A DNA stretch of 57,837 bases from a virus: positions 1-57,837 of the IMG/VR virus record IMGVR_UViG_3300023087_000014; one strand, given 5' to 3'. How positions within the stretch are numbered: the stretch's first letter is position 1; each line of letters starts with the position of its first letter. Shown here piece after piece: positions 32,436-40,531 of this stretch. A model generated the notes under the pieces. The model was not told the origin of the DNA. It saw only the letters and a program-made list of their open reading frames with translations, and searched no databases. The position numbers were made by a program, and so were the translations under genes.

Positions 32436-33091
32436 TTTAATTCCTGTTTCCATAATTCATTGTATTCACAGTTTCGGTAGTTTTCAAACCAAGGACCACC
32501 TTCTGTATAATGTATTAGTTTTGGTGTCTCTACATCGTCATAAACACCAACAAGATAATTCCAAGTATGATCCAATTCTCCAATTTCTTCATCTTTTAAC
32601 CAACTAAATCTATGCAAGTAGGCACCATTAATTTCTTTATCATTAACAAGATCCATAGTAAGTTTTGCATTACTAGGATGACCACAGTTAAACAACATCA
32701 CACTTGACCAATTTTTACGTGGATAGATAGTTTGTTTTTGTCCATCCATTTTTGTACCTTCTTTAACTTTGTAGTCATGATGTACACACATTACAGCATA
32801 CTTGTCATCTGCTTGATCAAACAGTTCTTTTATATCTGTTGTTAAGATCATATCACAATCCATAAACACAGCCCAACCTTCAAAATTTACAAGTTCAGGT
32901 ATAAGAAACCGTGTAAACGTAAATTCAGTTGATGCTAGTTTATCTATTGGACGAGTATACCAACCTGCATCTCTTAATTCCTGTTGTTTTAACGGACGCA
33001 CATCTGCATCGGGACTTCTTGTTTCGATACTGTGCTTGCACACTTGATATGCAATATCTTCTCTAGTATCATAGCCTACAAATATTTTCAT
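32417..33091 (-). CDS. GT8-like glycosyltransferase
   Basis: 224 residues. IFVGYDTREDIAYQVC (3-18), STEFTFTRFLIPEL (about 54-67), VFMDCDMILTTDI (about 73-85, D-x-D), SSVMLFNCGHP (about 130-140) and LDHTWNYLVGVYDD...KLIHYTEGGPW near the end follow the order seen in GT8 enzymes and related stress-type transferases. It transfers a sugar from a UDP-type donor with metal help. Its ATG overlaps the preceding gene's stop (ATGA), and its own end overlaps paralog C. Confidence 0.8.
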   Translation of the reverse strand: MKIFVGYDTREDIAYQVCKHSIETRSPDADVRPLKQQELRDAGWYTRPIDKLASTEFTFTRFLIPELVNFEGWAVFMDCDMILTTDIKELFDQADDKYAVMCVHHDYKVKEGTKMDGQKQTIYPRKNWSSVMLFNCGHPSNAKLTMDLVNDKEINGAYLHRFSWLKDEEIGELDHTWNYLVGVYDDVETPKLIHYTEGGPWFENYRNCEYNELWKQELKCMMDL

Positions 33092-33858
33092 TTTCTTTCT
33101 ATATCCTCCTCAACACAATTTTTTCCATATTGTATTTCAACTAATTTCAATGGTTCGTTATGTTCATTAACAAGTTGATGCCATGTGTTTACAGGTATGT
33201 GTAAACTTCTGTGTTGTTCATAAACTCCAAGTAAATCAACGTCGGAACTACTGTCTAGAGTATATACTGTTGCAGTTCCTTCAGCTACAAACCAATGTTC
33301 GCTACGTTCTGCATGTCTTTGCATTGATAGTCTTTTACCCGGAGGTACTGTTAATTCTTTTACTTTAGTATGTCTGTCATATTCATGTATCACTCTATAA
33401 TACCCCCAACTACGTTCTGTTTTAGGCGCTTTCCATTCATCTAATATCCAACTACTAGAATTTATTTTATTTTCTCCACCTACACCAAACGCAAATTCAA
33501 CTTTAGGCAATTCTCCGTATGTTTCATATTCTGGTGTAGTGGTGTTTGTTCTATCTCCACCGTTAGCAAAAACAATTTTAACATCTCCATGAGTTGCCAT
33601 TGTTTTATAGATTGCACCACATGCACTGCCGTCACTGTCATCAAAACTTATGACTCTGTCAACAATACTTAGTTGTTCAATAACATTTGCTCTGTCCTTA
33701 AAAGACATAAAAGGACGTCCTTTTTTATTTGTAAGCCAATCGTCTGAATTTAAACCTACATGTAATTCATCACCTAAAGATTTAGCCGCCTTAAAATATT
33801 CAATATGGCCTGAATGTAAAGGATCAAATCCTCCTGTTACTAATACAATAGTTTTCAT
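33088..33858 (-). CDS. Cytidylyltransferase-cupin fusion for nucleotide-sugar synthesis
   Basis: 256 residues. Residues 1-145 are an HxGH nucleotidyltransferase: VTGGFDPLHSGHIEYF (about 7-22), VGLNSDDWLTNKKGRPFM and NSSSWIL (about 132-138). Residues 150-256 are a cupin: PPGKRLSMQRHAERSEHWFVAEGTATV (about 173-200) and IPVNTWHQLVN, like the C-terminal part of mannose-phosphate isomerase/guanylyltransferase proteins. The fusion suggests one protein that activates a sugar-phosphate and also isomerises or binds it. AAGGAC site. Confidence 0.82.
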   Translation of the reverse strand: MKTIVLVTGGFDPLHSGHIEYFKAAKSLGDELHVGLNSDDWLTNKKGRPFMSFKDRANVIEQLSIVDRVISFDDSDGSACGAIYKTMATHGDVKIVFANGGDRTNTTTPEYETYGELPKVEFAFGVGGENKINSSSWILDEWKAPKTERSWGYYRVIHEYDRHTKVKELTVPPGKRLSMQRHAERSEHWFVAEGTATVYTLDSSSDVDLLGVYEQHRSLHIPVNTWHQLVNEHNEPLKLVEIQYGKNCVEEDIERK

Positions 33859-34721
33859 GTTTGTCCTTCAAAATATTTTTTATGAATCAATTCAGCAAAA
33901 TTTTTATGGTGAGTAACACTAGGGTGCATGTCGTTTTCTGCTGGAGGAATACTAGGATCTAATATCGTAAAACTGCTTTGGTAATCTATATCTAAATTAT
34001 ACCATTCATCTGGACTTGGAATATTATAAGGTTCTTTTAATGTATTACTCAGTTCATCTCTTGCAAATTCAAGTTGACGTAATACAGACTCAGTCTCTAC
34101 ACTTAAATGTATTACCCTTGCACCAGTTGCTTTTAAAAATCCGTCAACCATTTGCTGTAATACTAAACTATTATAGTATCTATTATATACACCCATTGGA
34201 TCCAAATACGTTTCTTTTGTAGATTTTTCGATGTATTCTTGTATTTCTTTATCATCCTCACTTGTATTTTCATCTGATCCTGACAAACCAAAAAATCTAT
34301 TAAAACCTAATATTACTGTTTTCCATCCCCAATTTGAATCTGCTATGTTACAAAAAGGAACCGATGTTCTAGCAGGCCATTGTAATGATAGTCTAGACAT
34401 ATATGTCCACATTACTATTACTGTGTCGTCCGGTTGTATATCTTTTGCACCTACTGCACACTGTCTCGCTATCTGCTGAAAACACGCTCCTCTACGTGCA
34501 TGATTAATTACCGGAACATTTAGCTTATCAGCTAATATTTTTGGCCATGCATGTTCACTAGGTTTTAAAATATGAATGTCTTCCCAATTAATTTTAATGT
34601 TTTTAGCGTTTATTTCTTCTTTAGTGTATGGCTCGCCATTCTCGTTAAGAACAGGATTTACAACATCAGGAAGTGCATATCCTTGTGTAATTGAACAGCC
34701 AAATGTGTGTAAGGTCTTCAT
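33855..34721 (-). CDS. SGNH-hydrolase-like protein of the glycan cassette
   Basis: 288 residues from ATG 34721, chosen because TATAAATA lies exactly 5 nt upstream; the frame is open to 34778 without added domain. TFGCSITQGYALPD (4-17) is an SGNH-type nucleophile block and PPAENDMHPSVTHHKNFAELIH (about 255-278) provides the D-x-H-P pair. An insertion sits between the blocks. Sugar or lipid deacylation is plausible in this cluster. Divergent from the alpha/beta-hydrolase gene at 34761 with both start codons 39 bp apart. Confidence 0.75.
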   Translation of the reverse strand: MKTLHTFGCSITQGYALPDVVNPVLNENGEPYTKEEINAKNIKINWEDIHILKPSEHAWPKILADKLNVPVINHARRGACFQQIARQCAVGAKDIQPDDTVIVMWTYMSRLSLQWPARTSVPFCNIADSNWGWKTVILGFNRFFGLSGSDENTSEDDKEIQEYIEKSTKETYLDPMGVYNRYYNSLVLQQMVDGFLKATGARVIHLSVETESVLRQLEFARDELSNTLKEPYNIPSPDEWYNLDIDYQSSFTILDPSIPPAENDMHPSVTHHKNFAELIHKKYFEGQT

Positions 34722-34726
34722 GTAGG

Positions 34727-34734
34727 TATTTATA
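34727..34734 (-). promoter_or_regulatory. T4-type late promoter, leaderless position
   Basis: TATAAATA on the minus strand, then CCTAC and ATG 34721. Shows that the glycan cassette has late expression. Confidence 0.8.
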
Positions 34735-34747
34735 TACGCACTTTTAC

Positions 34748-34755
34748 AATAAATA
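34748..34755 (+). promoter_or_regulatory. T4-type late promoter, leaderless position
   Basis: AATAAATA on the plus strand, then ATATT and ATG 34761; divergent from the promoter at 34727-34734. Confidence 0.72.
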
Positions 34756-34760
34756 ATATT

Positions 34761-35372
34761 ATGGTTGAGATCAAACATTTATATACAGGAAGTAAACACA
34801 CAATAGTAAGTTTCTCTAGTATTGGAAACACTATACAAGGTGTTAATAGAGAATTCTATAATTTAAAAAATAATGGTTATAATGTAATATGGGTGTTAGA
34901 TCATAATAAAAGTTATTTCAGTGCAATAGATATAAATGAAATAACCAAACATATTAAAACTTATAACGTCTACGCTATAGGTAATAGCATGGGAGGATTC
35001 AATGCAATTATGTTTAGTAATTTTTATCCCACACAAAAAGTCCTTGCATTTAGTCCTCAATTTAGTATGGACAAAACAATAGTTCCTTGGGAAGATAGAT
35101 GGCGTAAACAAATAACTTGGAAAAAATTTAAATATCCAAAAGCTACGTTTGTAAACTGGACCAACTATTGTTTAATTACAGGACACAAAGCCAAAGATCA
35201 AAAACATATGAGTATGATGCCTGATACTCCTAATATTAATAAACAGACTGTATTTGGTGGACATGTAATTGCAGAAAAATTTAAAAAGTCGGGAAATTTG
35301 TATACATTAATTAATGATTATTTTAAAGAAGATGTAAAAATTACTGAACCGTATTTACAAAGCCTTCTTTAA
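34761..35372 (+). CDS. Alpha/beta-hydrolase-like protein
   Basis: 203 residues. YAIGNSMGGFNAIMFS (about 71-86) contains the G-x-S-x-G nucleophile elbow at the right distance from an upstream beta strand, and FGGHVI (about 170-175) provides a candidate catalytic His. No signal peptide is seen. It is the only plus-strand gene in the glycan cassette, divergent from the SGNH-like gene; its end overlaps paralog D by 18 nt. Could act as an esterase on a glycan or lipid. Confidence 0.72.
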   Translation: MVEIKHLYTGSKHTIVSFSSIGNTIQGVNREFYNLKNNGYNVIWVLDHNKSYFSAIDINEITKHIKTYNVYAIGNSMGGFNAIMFSNFYPTQKVLAFSPQFSMDKTIVPWEDRWRKQITWKKFKYPKATFVNWTNYCLITGHKAKDQKHMSMMPDTPNINKQTVFGGHVIAEKFKKSGNLYTLINDYFKEDVKITEPYLQSLL

Positions 35373-36224
35373 GTGCTCCCATGGCAATCCGGCTACACAT
35401 TCATCTTCACGCCATTGACAATATGCTAGATTGTTGAGCCATTGTTGTCTTTCAAACATCATAGGCTGTTCAATAAGTTTTAATGTTTTATTTGAAACGT
35501 CCCAAGCCATTGAACTAGGACACATGCTGAATGTTGGTATTCCCTCCATAACACTTTCTGTAAGTCCGTTACTGTTAAAGCCTACAACACACCAAGCATT
35601 ATCAAAGTCTTTTTGTAATCCTGTACCACCTTCTAAAATTCCTGCACCTTCCATATTATCACTTATAGTAACATCAAAGTTCTTCAGTATTGCTAACTGT
35701 CTATCTTGACGTAATGGATGCATACGTACTCTAATAGGTCTATCAGTATTTTGCTTTATCTCTTGTAGTGTATGCGTTACAAATCCTTCGTAACTTTTGT
35801 GCTTCTTTATTAAATTTACTAAGCTACTATCTCCAGGACGTTGTAGCATAACAAGGACATAATCACCTTTTGTGCGCCAATCTTTAACTGTAAGATTTTG
35901 ATCTTTTTTAACCTGCTCCCATCTATCTGATGGACTATTTTCATTACAGTAATCGCCTTCGTCTCTAAAATAACTTGTCCAACTGTATCTGTGATATGCC
36001 ATTGGATTAGGTGGTTGTGGCATATTTTTTCTAAACACTGCACTTTCAGTTACAATAAAAGGCTTACCAGATTCTTTTACATATTTGTAAATGTGTCCTA
36101 TTTTCTTTTCTTTTTTTGATCCGGACTGATTACTTTGCACGAGTACATCTGCATTCTCTATTGTACCTTTGTCACTAAATGGTACAGTTATCCAATCCTT
36201 AGGCAAAGGATGATAACTCCACAT
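35355..36224 (-). CDS. KpsC/KpsS-like capsule glycosyltransferase, paralog D
   Basis: 289 residues from ATG 36224, 7 nt after the upstream stop; the frame is open to a TTG at 36275. VLVMLQRPGDSSLV, IRVRMHPLRQD (about 181-191), CVVGFNSNGLTESVMEGIPTF (about 218-238) and WLNNLAYCQWREDECVAGLPW near the end are shared with the other paralogs. HP and the acceptor Glu are kept. Closest by eye to paralogs A and B. Expected to transfer Kdo or a similar acidic sugar. Confidence 0.74.
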   Translation of the reverse strand: MWSYHPLPKDWITVPFSDKGTIENADVLVQSNQSGSKKEKKIGHIYKYVKESGKPFIVTESAVFRKNMPQPPNPMAYHRYSWTSYFRDEGDYCNENSPSDRWEQVKKDQNLTVKDWRTKGDYVLVMLQRPGDSSLVNLIKKHKSYEGFVTHTLQEIKQNTDRPIRVRMHPLRQDRQLAILKNFDVTISDNMEGAGILEGGTGLQKDFDNAWCVVGFNSNGLTESVMEGIPTFSMCPSSMAWDVSNKTLKLIEQPMMFERQQWLNNLAYCQWREDECVAGLPWEHLKKAL

Positions 36225-36231
36225 TAGTTCT

Positions 36232-36792
36232 TTAATAGCTACTATTTTCAAAAAATAATCCTCTATTTCGAACAAACGCTTTCTTACGTTTGTGTGCGTT
36301 CATTGTGCTCACTTGTCTAATTACATCTGTATATGCTCTTATATGAAAGAATCCATATTCTTTAAATTTATCAATCCAATATTGTTCTTCTTGCAAGTTT
36401 ACATGATGATGACCTTTCCAGCCTGGAGGTGCGTATGTCATTATCACATACTTACATTGTTGAAATGCTGGCATATAATTTGGTTGGTATTCTTCGTACA
36501 CATGTTCAACAAATTCTACACTCCAACCTAAATCATATTTTTCTTTTATAGGCGCAGGACCTTTTGTAAAATCATGAATTAAAAAATTGTTAGCATTTTT
36601 TCTTTCAAGAGTATGATCGCCATCTACACCTAATACTTTTAAATTTTTCTCTTCAGCAAGTTCAACCATGCCGCCTGGACCGCAACCTATATCAAGATAG
36701 CTTTTTATACCTAATGTTTTTATACACCAGTTAATAACACCTTCATCTAGATGTGTTTTATTTCCATGTCCGCCAAGATGTTCTTCAAGCAT
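36232..36792 (-). CDS. SAM-dependent methyltransferase of the glycan cassette
   Basis: 186 residues. YLDIGCGPGGMVELAEEK (about 35-52) is motif I, GVDGD (about 57-61) motif II, LGWSVEFVEHVYEEY (about 84-98) motif IV/V, and KAYVIMTYAPPG-like KYVIMTYAPPGWKGHHHVN (about 112-131) follows. A class I methyltransferase, probably capping or modifying the glycan by O-methylation. Starts inside the end of the GT-A gene (8-nt overlap). Confidence 0.85.
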   Translation of the reverse strand: MLEEHLGGHGNKTHLDEGVINWCIKTLGIKSYLDIGCGPGGMVELAEEKNLKVLGVDGDHTLERKNANNFLIHDFTKGPAPIKEKYDLGWSVEFVEHVYEEYQPNYMPAFQQCKYVIMTYAPPGWKGHHHVNLQEEQYWIDKFKEYGFFHIRAYTDVIRQVSTMNAHKRKKAFVRNRGLFFENSSY

Positions 36793-37573
36793 TTTGTCTA
36801 CGTCTTTCTTCTAACATAAAGCGTTTCAAAAACTTTTGCTGTAAACGTTCTTTGTTTTTTCCTTTAGTGTGTACCATAACTTCTTTTATACCGCTATTGT
36901 TAAAAGGACTTTTATTATTCACAGGATTGGGATTTAAATTTAAAAATTGACTCTGATCATCATAGCTAAGTCGCAATTGATAAAAGACCCAACTATCGTG
37001 TGTTTCACGCAAATGATCTAAACCGGTAAGGTATAAATTTTCAAACTTATTTAAAAAATCTTTTGCTAGTGGGTTATTTAAATTATAACCCATTAATCCG
37101 CATTCATCGTATTCATTAGGACGTCCTAGGTAAGATATAGCTTTGTCTTCTGGAAATAATCTTTTTAAATATTCATGATCAATAAACTGATGCATTAGGA
37201 CGTCAGCATCTAACCATATCAAATATCCTTCATCAAGTGTCTTAGCTTCTGTAAAAATAGAAAATGTTTTATGAGCAAACTTTATTCCATTCCATTTAAA
37301 TGCTTTTGAACTGCCTTCTAACTTGCGTCCTATTTGCCCATTGTAATGAGGATTATCTTTATGTTTTAATTTAAACTCAACTAAAGGTTTACATAAGTCG
37401 TACAAAGGCTTGTAAACTAAACGTTTGTTAACTCTGTCAGTGTGTATTAAATCTTCACTGTAAACAACGATATTTACATCGTCTGGTAAGCAGTTGCACC
37501 AGCTTTCTAAATTAATTTTACTTGTTGAATTCCAGTAGTCTTTATTTAGACTTGTAACAAAGGTATATTTCAT
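36785..37573 (-). CDS. GT-A type glycosyltransferase (DxD), paralog 2
   Basis: 262 residues. FKWNGIKFAHKTFSIF (about 92-107), YLIWLDADVLMH (about 115-126, D-x-D), CGLMGYNLNNPLAK (about 155-168) and HDSWVFYQLRL (about 190-200) parallel the gene at 29817-30662. The N-terminal KYTFVTSLNKDYW and VVYSEDL segments fit a nucleotide-sugar binding fold. First gene of the cassette, 18 nt after uvsY; ATTAAATA lies 5 nt before ATG. Confidence 0.78.
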   Translation of the reverse strand: MKYTFVTSLNKDYWNSTSKINLESWCNCLPDDVNIVVYSEDLIHTDRVNKRLVYKPLYDLCKPLVEFKLKHKDNPHYNGQIGRKLEGSSKAFKWNGIKFAHKTFSIFTEAKTLDEGYLIWLDADVLMHQFIDHEYLKRLFPEDKAISYLGRPNEYDECGLMGYNLNNPLAKDFLNKFENLYLTGLDHLRETHDSWVFYQLRLSYDDQSQFLNLNPNPVNNKSPFNNSGIKEVMVHTKGKNKERLQQKFLKRFMLEERRRQNA

Positions 37574-37578
37574 ACCAA

Positions 37579-37586
37579 TATTTAAT
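37579..37586 (-). promoter_or_regulatory. Weak late-type promoter, leaderless position
   Basis: ATTAAATA, then TTGGT and ATG 37573; spacing matches the strong late promoters but the motif is degenerate. Confidence 0.4.
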
Positions 37587-37590
37587 TTAA

Positions 37591-38046
37591 TTAAATTGAT
37601 GCATCTTCCATTCCGGCTACTCGTAGTTTAACAATGTTTGTTATTTGCCATTGTTTCTGATCAAGTGCTTTTAACACACCTAACCATTTGTTACGAATAA
37701 GTGCAAATTCATTAATAATTTTTTCGTAGTCAACAACATCTGCTTCGCCATCGACATATTTTTCAACATCACGACTGCTTAATGCACGTTGGTAGTTTTC
37801 AAGATATTTTTTAAAATATGAGCTACGCAATCTACGTAGCTCAATATTCAAATAGTTTAGTATAGCTTCAATTTCCTGAAGTTGATTGAAACGGTGTTCA
37901 ACAATGCCTGGCATAGCCGCACTCGCTTTTTCTAAGTTGCCTGACAATTTACATTCTAATCTAGCATCGTGTAATTCGCTTTCAAAGAATTGTATTGCTG
38001 TAGGAATCTTACTTATATCACGAGATATTTCGCTATACCAACCCAT
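37591..38046 (-). CDS. uvsY: Recombination mediator UvsY
   Basis: 151 residues, helical, basic in the middle. WYSEISRDISKIPTAIQFFESELHDARLECKLSGNLEKASAAMPGIVEHRF (about 3-53) and the LRSSYFKKYLENYQRALSSRD centre (about 73-93) match the UvsY pattern. It loads the UvsX recombinase on gp32-coated single-stranded DNA. Slightly longer than T4 UvsY (137). It follows uvsX and an acidic small gene, an arrangement I recall from other marine T4-like phages. Confidence 0.88.
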   Translation of the reverse strand: MGWYSEISRDISKIPTAIQFFESELHDARLECKLSGNLEKASAAMPGIVEHRFNQLQEIEAILNYLNIELRRLRSSYFKKYLENYQRALSSRDVEKYVDGEADVVDYEKIINEFALIRNKWLGVLKALDQKQWQITNIVKLRVAGMEDASI

Positions 38047-38048
38047 TG

Positions 38049-38285
38049 CTAATTCCAGTAATCCTCATCTTCATCATCATAAACATCTTCTGCATCTTCA
38101 TCTAAGTAATAGTTAATAGCATTATCTAATACTTCGTCATTACCTAAAGAATCATAAAATGTTTTGTCCTCAACACCATAGTCTGCCATAAGATCAACAA
38201 ATCTTTCTGCGGCAGTTTCTATGTGTTTTTTGTCAAGATACTCTTTAAAGGTATTCCAAATTTCTTGAATTTGTTCTTCAGTCAT
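38049..38285 (-). CDS. Small acidic protein between uvsX and uvsY
   Basis: 78 residues. The C-terminus is very acidic (DEDAEDVYDDEDEDYWN), and the first 50 residues look helical. It overlaps the end of uvsX by 8 nt and ends 2 nt before uvsY. An acidic tail suggests contact with basic or single-strand-binding proteins such as UvsY or gp32, but no function is known. Confidence 0.75.
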   Translation of the reverse strand: MTEEQIQEIWNTFKEYLDKKHIETAAERFVDLMADYGVEDKTFYDSLGNDEVLDNAINYYLDEDAEDVYDDEDEDYWN

Positions 38286-39357
38286 TTAATACAGGCTCCT
38301 CGTTATGGTTTTCTATGACATCGTCGTCTGCGGTATTTACCTCTGACTCTAGATTTTTATAATCATTCATTACCATATCGAGTAATTCACCCGTCCAATT
38401 TTTTCTGTACTCTTTGTGTTCTGTACCAGATGAATCTATATACTTTAACCTATTTCCATCTTTAACAATCATACCTTGTTTTTCAAAAAGTTCAACAAGT
38501 CCGCTGTAAGGATTCATTCCTGTTTCATAAGGAATCTTTACTTGTACGCCTTCGAAAGGTTTTGCGTAACGTGTTTTCATTACTTTACAACCAGCACGAA
38601 TACCACGTACTTCGCTGATCTTGTTGCCATCTTCATCTTCTTTTAGTTTTAGTTTTTTCATTGCTACAACAATCGAAGATGCATAGATAAATCCTTGACC
38701 GCCTGAGATCTTGTCATCTGGGTCAAACATATCTTGCGATGCATACGTATGGTTAGTACATACAAGTCCTACGTTATGTGAACCAATCATGTTAACTGTG
38801 TTACGAACAAGTGCAGTTAGTGCCTTAGGCTTACGGCCCATATCACCTTTCATATCACCCTTGTTAAACTGATCAACATCTGTAGGTGTTAGTAACATAC
38901 CTAAACTATCAATAACAAACAACACCTTAGGTCGTTCTTCTTCGTCCATTGCTTTGTAGTCTGCCATAAACACACTAATAGTTTTAGCAACGTCATCGAT
39001 CATTGACATGTTAAGTTTAAGTAGTTTATCTTCGCTTGTATCTACATCAAGTGCATGTAACCACGCTTCGTCAAGAGCGTTTTCACTATCAATTAGAACT
39101 ACAAAGATACCTTGCTCTTGTGCGGCTTTCACAATGTTACCTGCACAAATATAACTTTTACCTGCACCACTTTCGCCTGCAAATACAGTTACTTTACCTA
39201 GTGGAACACCTTTATGGAAGTCTCCTGATACTAGATAGTTGAGTGCATAGTTGCCTGTTGAAATCCAATCAGTTGGATCGTTAAATCCTGCACTCATACC
39301 TGAAATAGATTTCGTTAATGATGTCCTAAATTTACTAGGATCAAATGCTTTTGCCAT
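38278..39357 (-). CDS. uvsX: Recombinase UvsX (RecA family)
   Basis: 359 residues with AAGGAG before ATG. Walker A GESGAGKS (61-68), LFVIDSLGML (about 147-156, Walker B), a CTNHTYASQDMFDPDDKISGGQG loop (about 202-224) and the acidic C-terminus are those of T4-type UvsX. It forms filaments on single-stranded DNA and catalyses strand exchange in recombination-dependent replication. It lies directly downstream of gp32, separated by a hairpin that may reduce read-through. Confidence 0.95.
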   Translation of the reverse strand: MAKAFDPSKFRTSLTKSISGMSAGFNDPTDWISTGNYALNYLVSGDFHKGVPLGKVTVFAGESGAGKSYICAGNIVKAAQEQGIFVVLIDSENALDEAWLHALDVDTSEDKLLKLNMSMIDDVAKTISVFMADYKAMDEEERPKVLFVIDSLGMLLTPTDVDQFNKGDMKGDMGRKPKALTALVRNTVNMIGSHNVGLVCTNHTYASQDMFDPDDKISGGQGFIYASSIVVAMKKLKLKEDEDGNKISEVRGIRAGCKVMKTRYAKPFEGVQVKIPYETGMNPYSGLVELFEKQGMIVKDGNRLKYIDSSGTEHKEYRKNWTGELLDMVMNDYKNLESEVNTADDDVIENHNEEPVLND

Positions 39358-39376
39358 AGTTACTCCTTAAAGTTAG

Positions 39377-39396
39377 TGTGGGGGTTTCCCCCCACA
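39377..39396 (-). terminator. GC-rich hairpin between gp32 and uvsX
   Basis: Minus strand TGTGGGGG-GAAA-CCCCCACA: 8-bp stem with a GNRA loop, starting about 8 nt after the gp32 stop. A weak T-run follows, so it is more likely an attenuator or mRNA stabiliser than a full terminator. Confidence 0.65.
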
Positions 39397-39404
39397 TATT
39401 TTGT

Positions 39405-40406
39405 TTACTGGTTTTGTCTTGCACGGATCATTGCTAGAATGTCTTGTGCATCACCACCAGATGCTGTTGGAGCAGTTTCAGCAACAGGAGCCGCTTCTGC
39501 TACTGGTGCAGTTGCAGGTGCTGTTTCTACAACTGGTTCAGCTTGCTTAGGTGCTTCTGTTTTTGTTGCAACAGGTGTTGCTTGTGTTGCTTGTGCTTTT
39601 GGATCACCTGTACGTGCCGCCATACCTGCTGGACGGAAATATTGACCAAATCTGTCCATATCGTATGCTTCACCATCTACTGATGCTTCAAACATTTCTT
39701 GCATAACTTTAAGTTCTACATCACCTGGTTTTTTAGGAAGGAAATCACTTAGGTTAAACAACCCATGCGTATTAATAGCATTCATTTCTGAATCACCTAA
39801 TGGACGATCTCTACGTGCCCAAGTTGATGTTGAATAGTCAGCATAACCGCCTTTGCTTGCTTTGTTAAGACGGAAGTCTACACCAGCTGTGTAATCAGTT
39901 GGCAATTCTTCCATGTCTGGATCCATCAATGCTTGCTTGATGATTTGGAAAATTTGCGGACCAATTATAAAACGTCTAATTGGATTTTCTGGAGTTGTAT
40001 CTTCCGATAAAGGATTATCAGTTACAAAACCTTGGAATACATATGAACGTTTCTTCCAATATTTACGACCCATATCTTCAAGACTTGGATCTTTAAACCA
40101 ACCACGTACTTCATTAAGAATATTACATGATTCTCCATACATTTCCATACATGGAACTTGTACTTGTACTGGACGTGAATCAGTTTCACCTTTAATACCT
40201 TGGAACGGAAGTTTAATTAACAAACGTTCTACCCAGAAAAAAGTGTTATCTTTATTCCCATCAGGTAAGAAACGCAACGTTGCAGTGTCGCCTTCTTTCA
40301 TATTCCAAAATGGGTAAATTGCGTTGTCGCCGCCGCCGGAAGAGTTACCACTTGTGCGGTTCTCTTGTTCTTTGAGCTTTGCTCGGATTTCAGCTAATGA
40401 TGCCAT
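39405..40406 (-). CDS. gp32: Single-stranded DNA-binding protein (gp32)
   Basis: 333 residues with GGAGG before ATG. The N-terminal LAEIRAKLKEQE (3-14) is the cooperativity (LAST-like) region; residues of about 30-250 form the OB-type core (YPFWNMKEGDTATLRFLPDG, KRSYVFQGFV, RRFIIGPQIFQII). The C-terminus is Ala/Pro-rich and ends in an amphipathic acidic helix for partner binding. Only two Cys remain in the region that holds the T4 zinc site (VPCMEMYGESC), so a zinc ion is probably not bound. Its own sigma70-type promoter precedes it. Confidence 0.93.
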   Translation of the reverse strand: MASLAEIRAKLKEQENRTSGNSSGGGDNAIYPFWNMKEGDTATLRFLPDGNKDNTFFWVERLLIKLPFQGIKGETDSRPVQVQVPCMEMYGESCNILNEVRGWFKDPSLEDMGRKYWKKRSYVFQGFVTDNPLSEDTTPENPIRRFIIGPQIFQIIKQALMDPDMEELPTDYTAGVDFRLNKASKGGYADYSTSTWARRDRPLGDSEMNAINTHGLFNLSDFLPKKPGDVELKVMQEMFEASVDGEAYDMDRFGQYFRPAGMAARTGDPKAQATQATPVATKTEAPKQAEPVVETAPATAPVAEAAPVAETAPTASGGDAQDILAMIRARQNQ

Positions 40407-40472
40407 ATTATATGCCTCCTATTTGTTGCCTTTAGCTTTGTGCCTAGTTGTTTTGTACAGCACATATTATGT

Positions 40473-40501
40473 ACTATACGATATTAATTAGCAAAAGTCA
40501 A
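40473..40501 (-). promoter_or_regulatory. Early sigma70-type promoter of gp32
   Basis: Minus strand TTGACT (40501-40496), 17 bp spacer, TATAGT (40478-40473), with GAGG before the -35 box as in the plus-strand early family. Leader of about 65 nt. Confidence 0.85.
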
Positions 40502-40531
40502 CCTCTTTTTGCTAATAAATTGATTTTTTTA

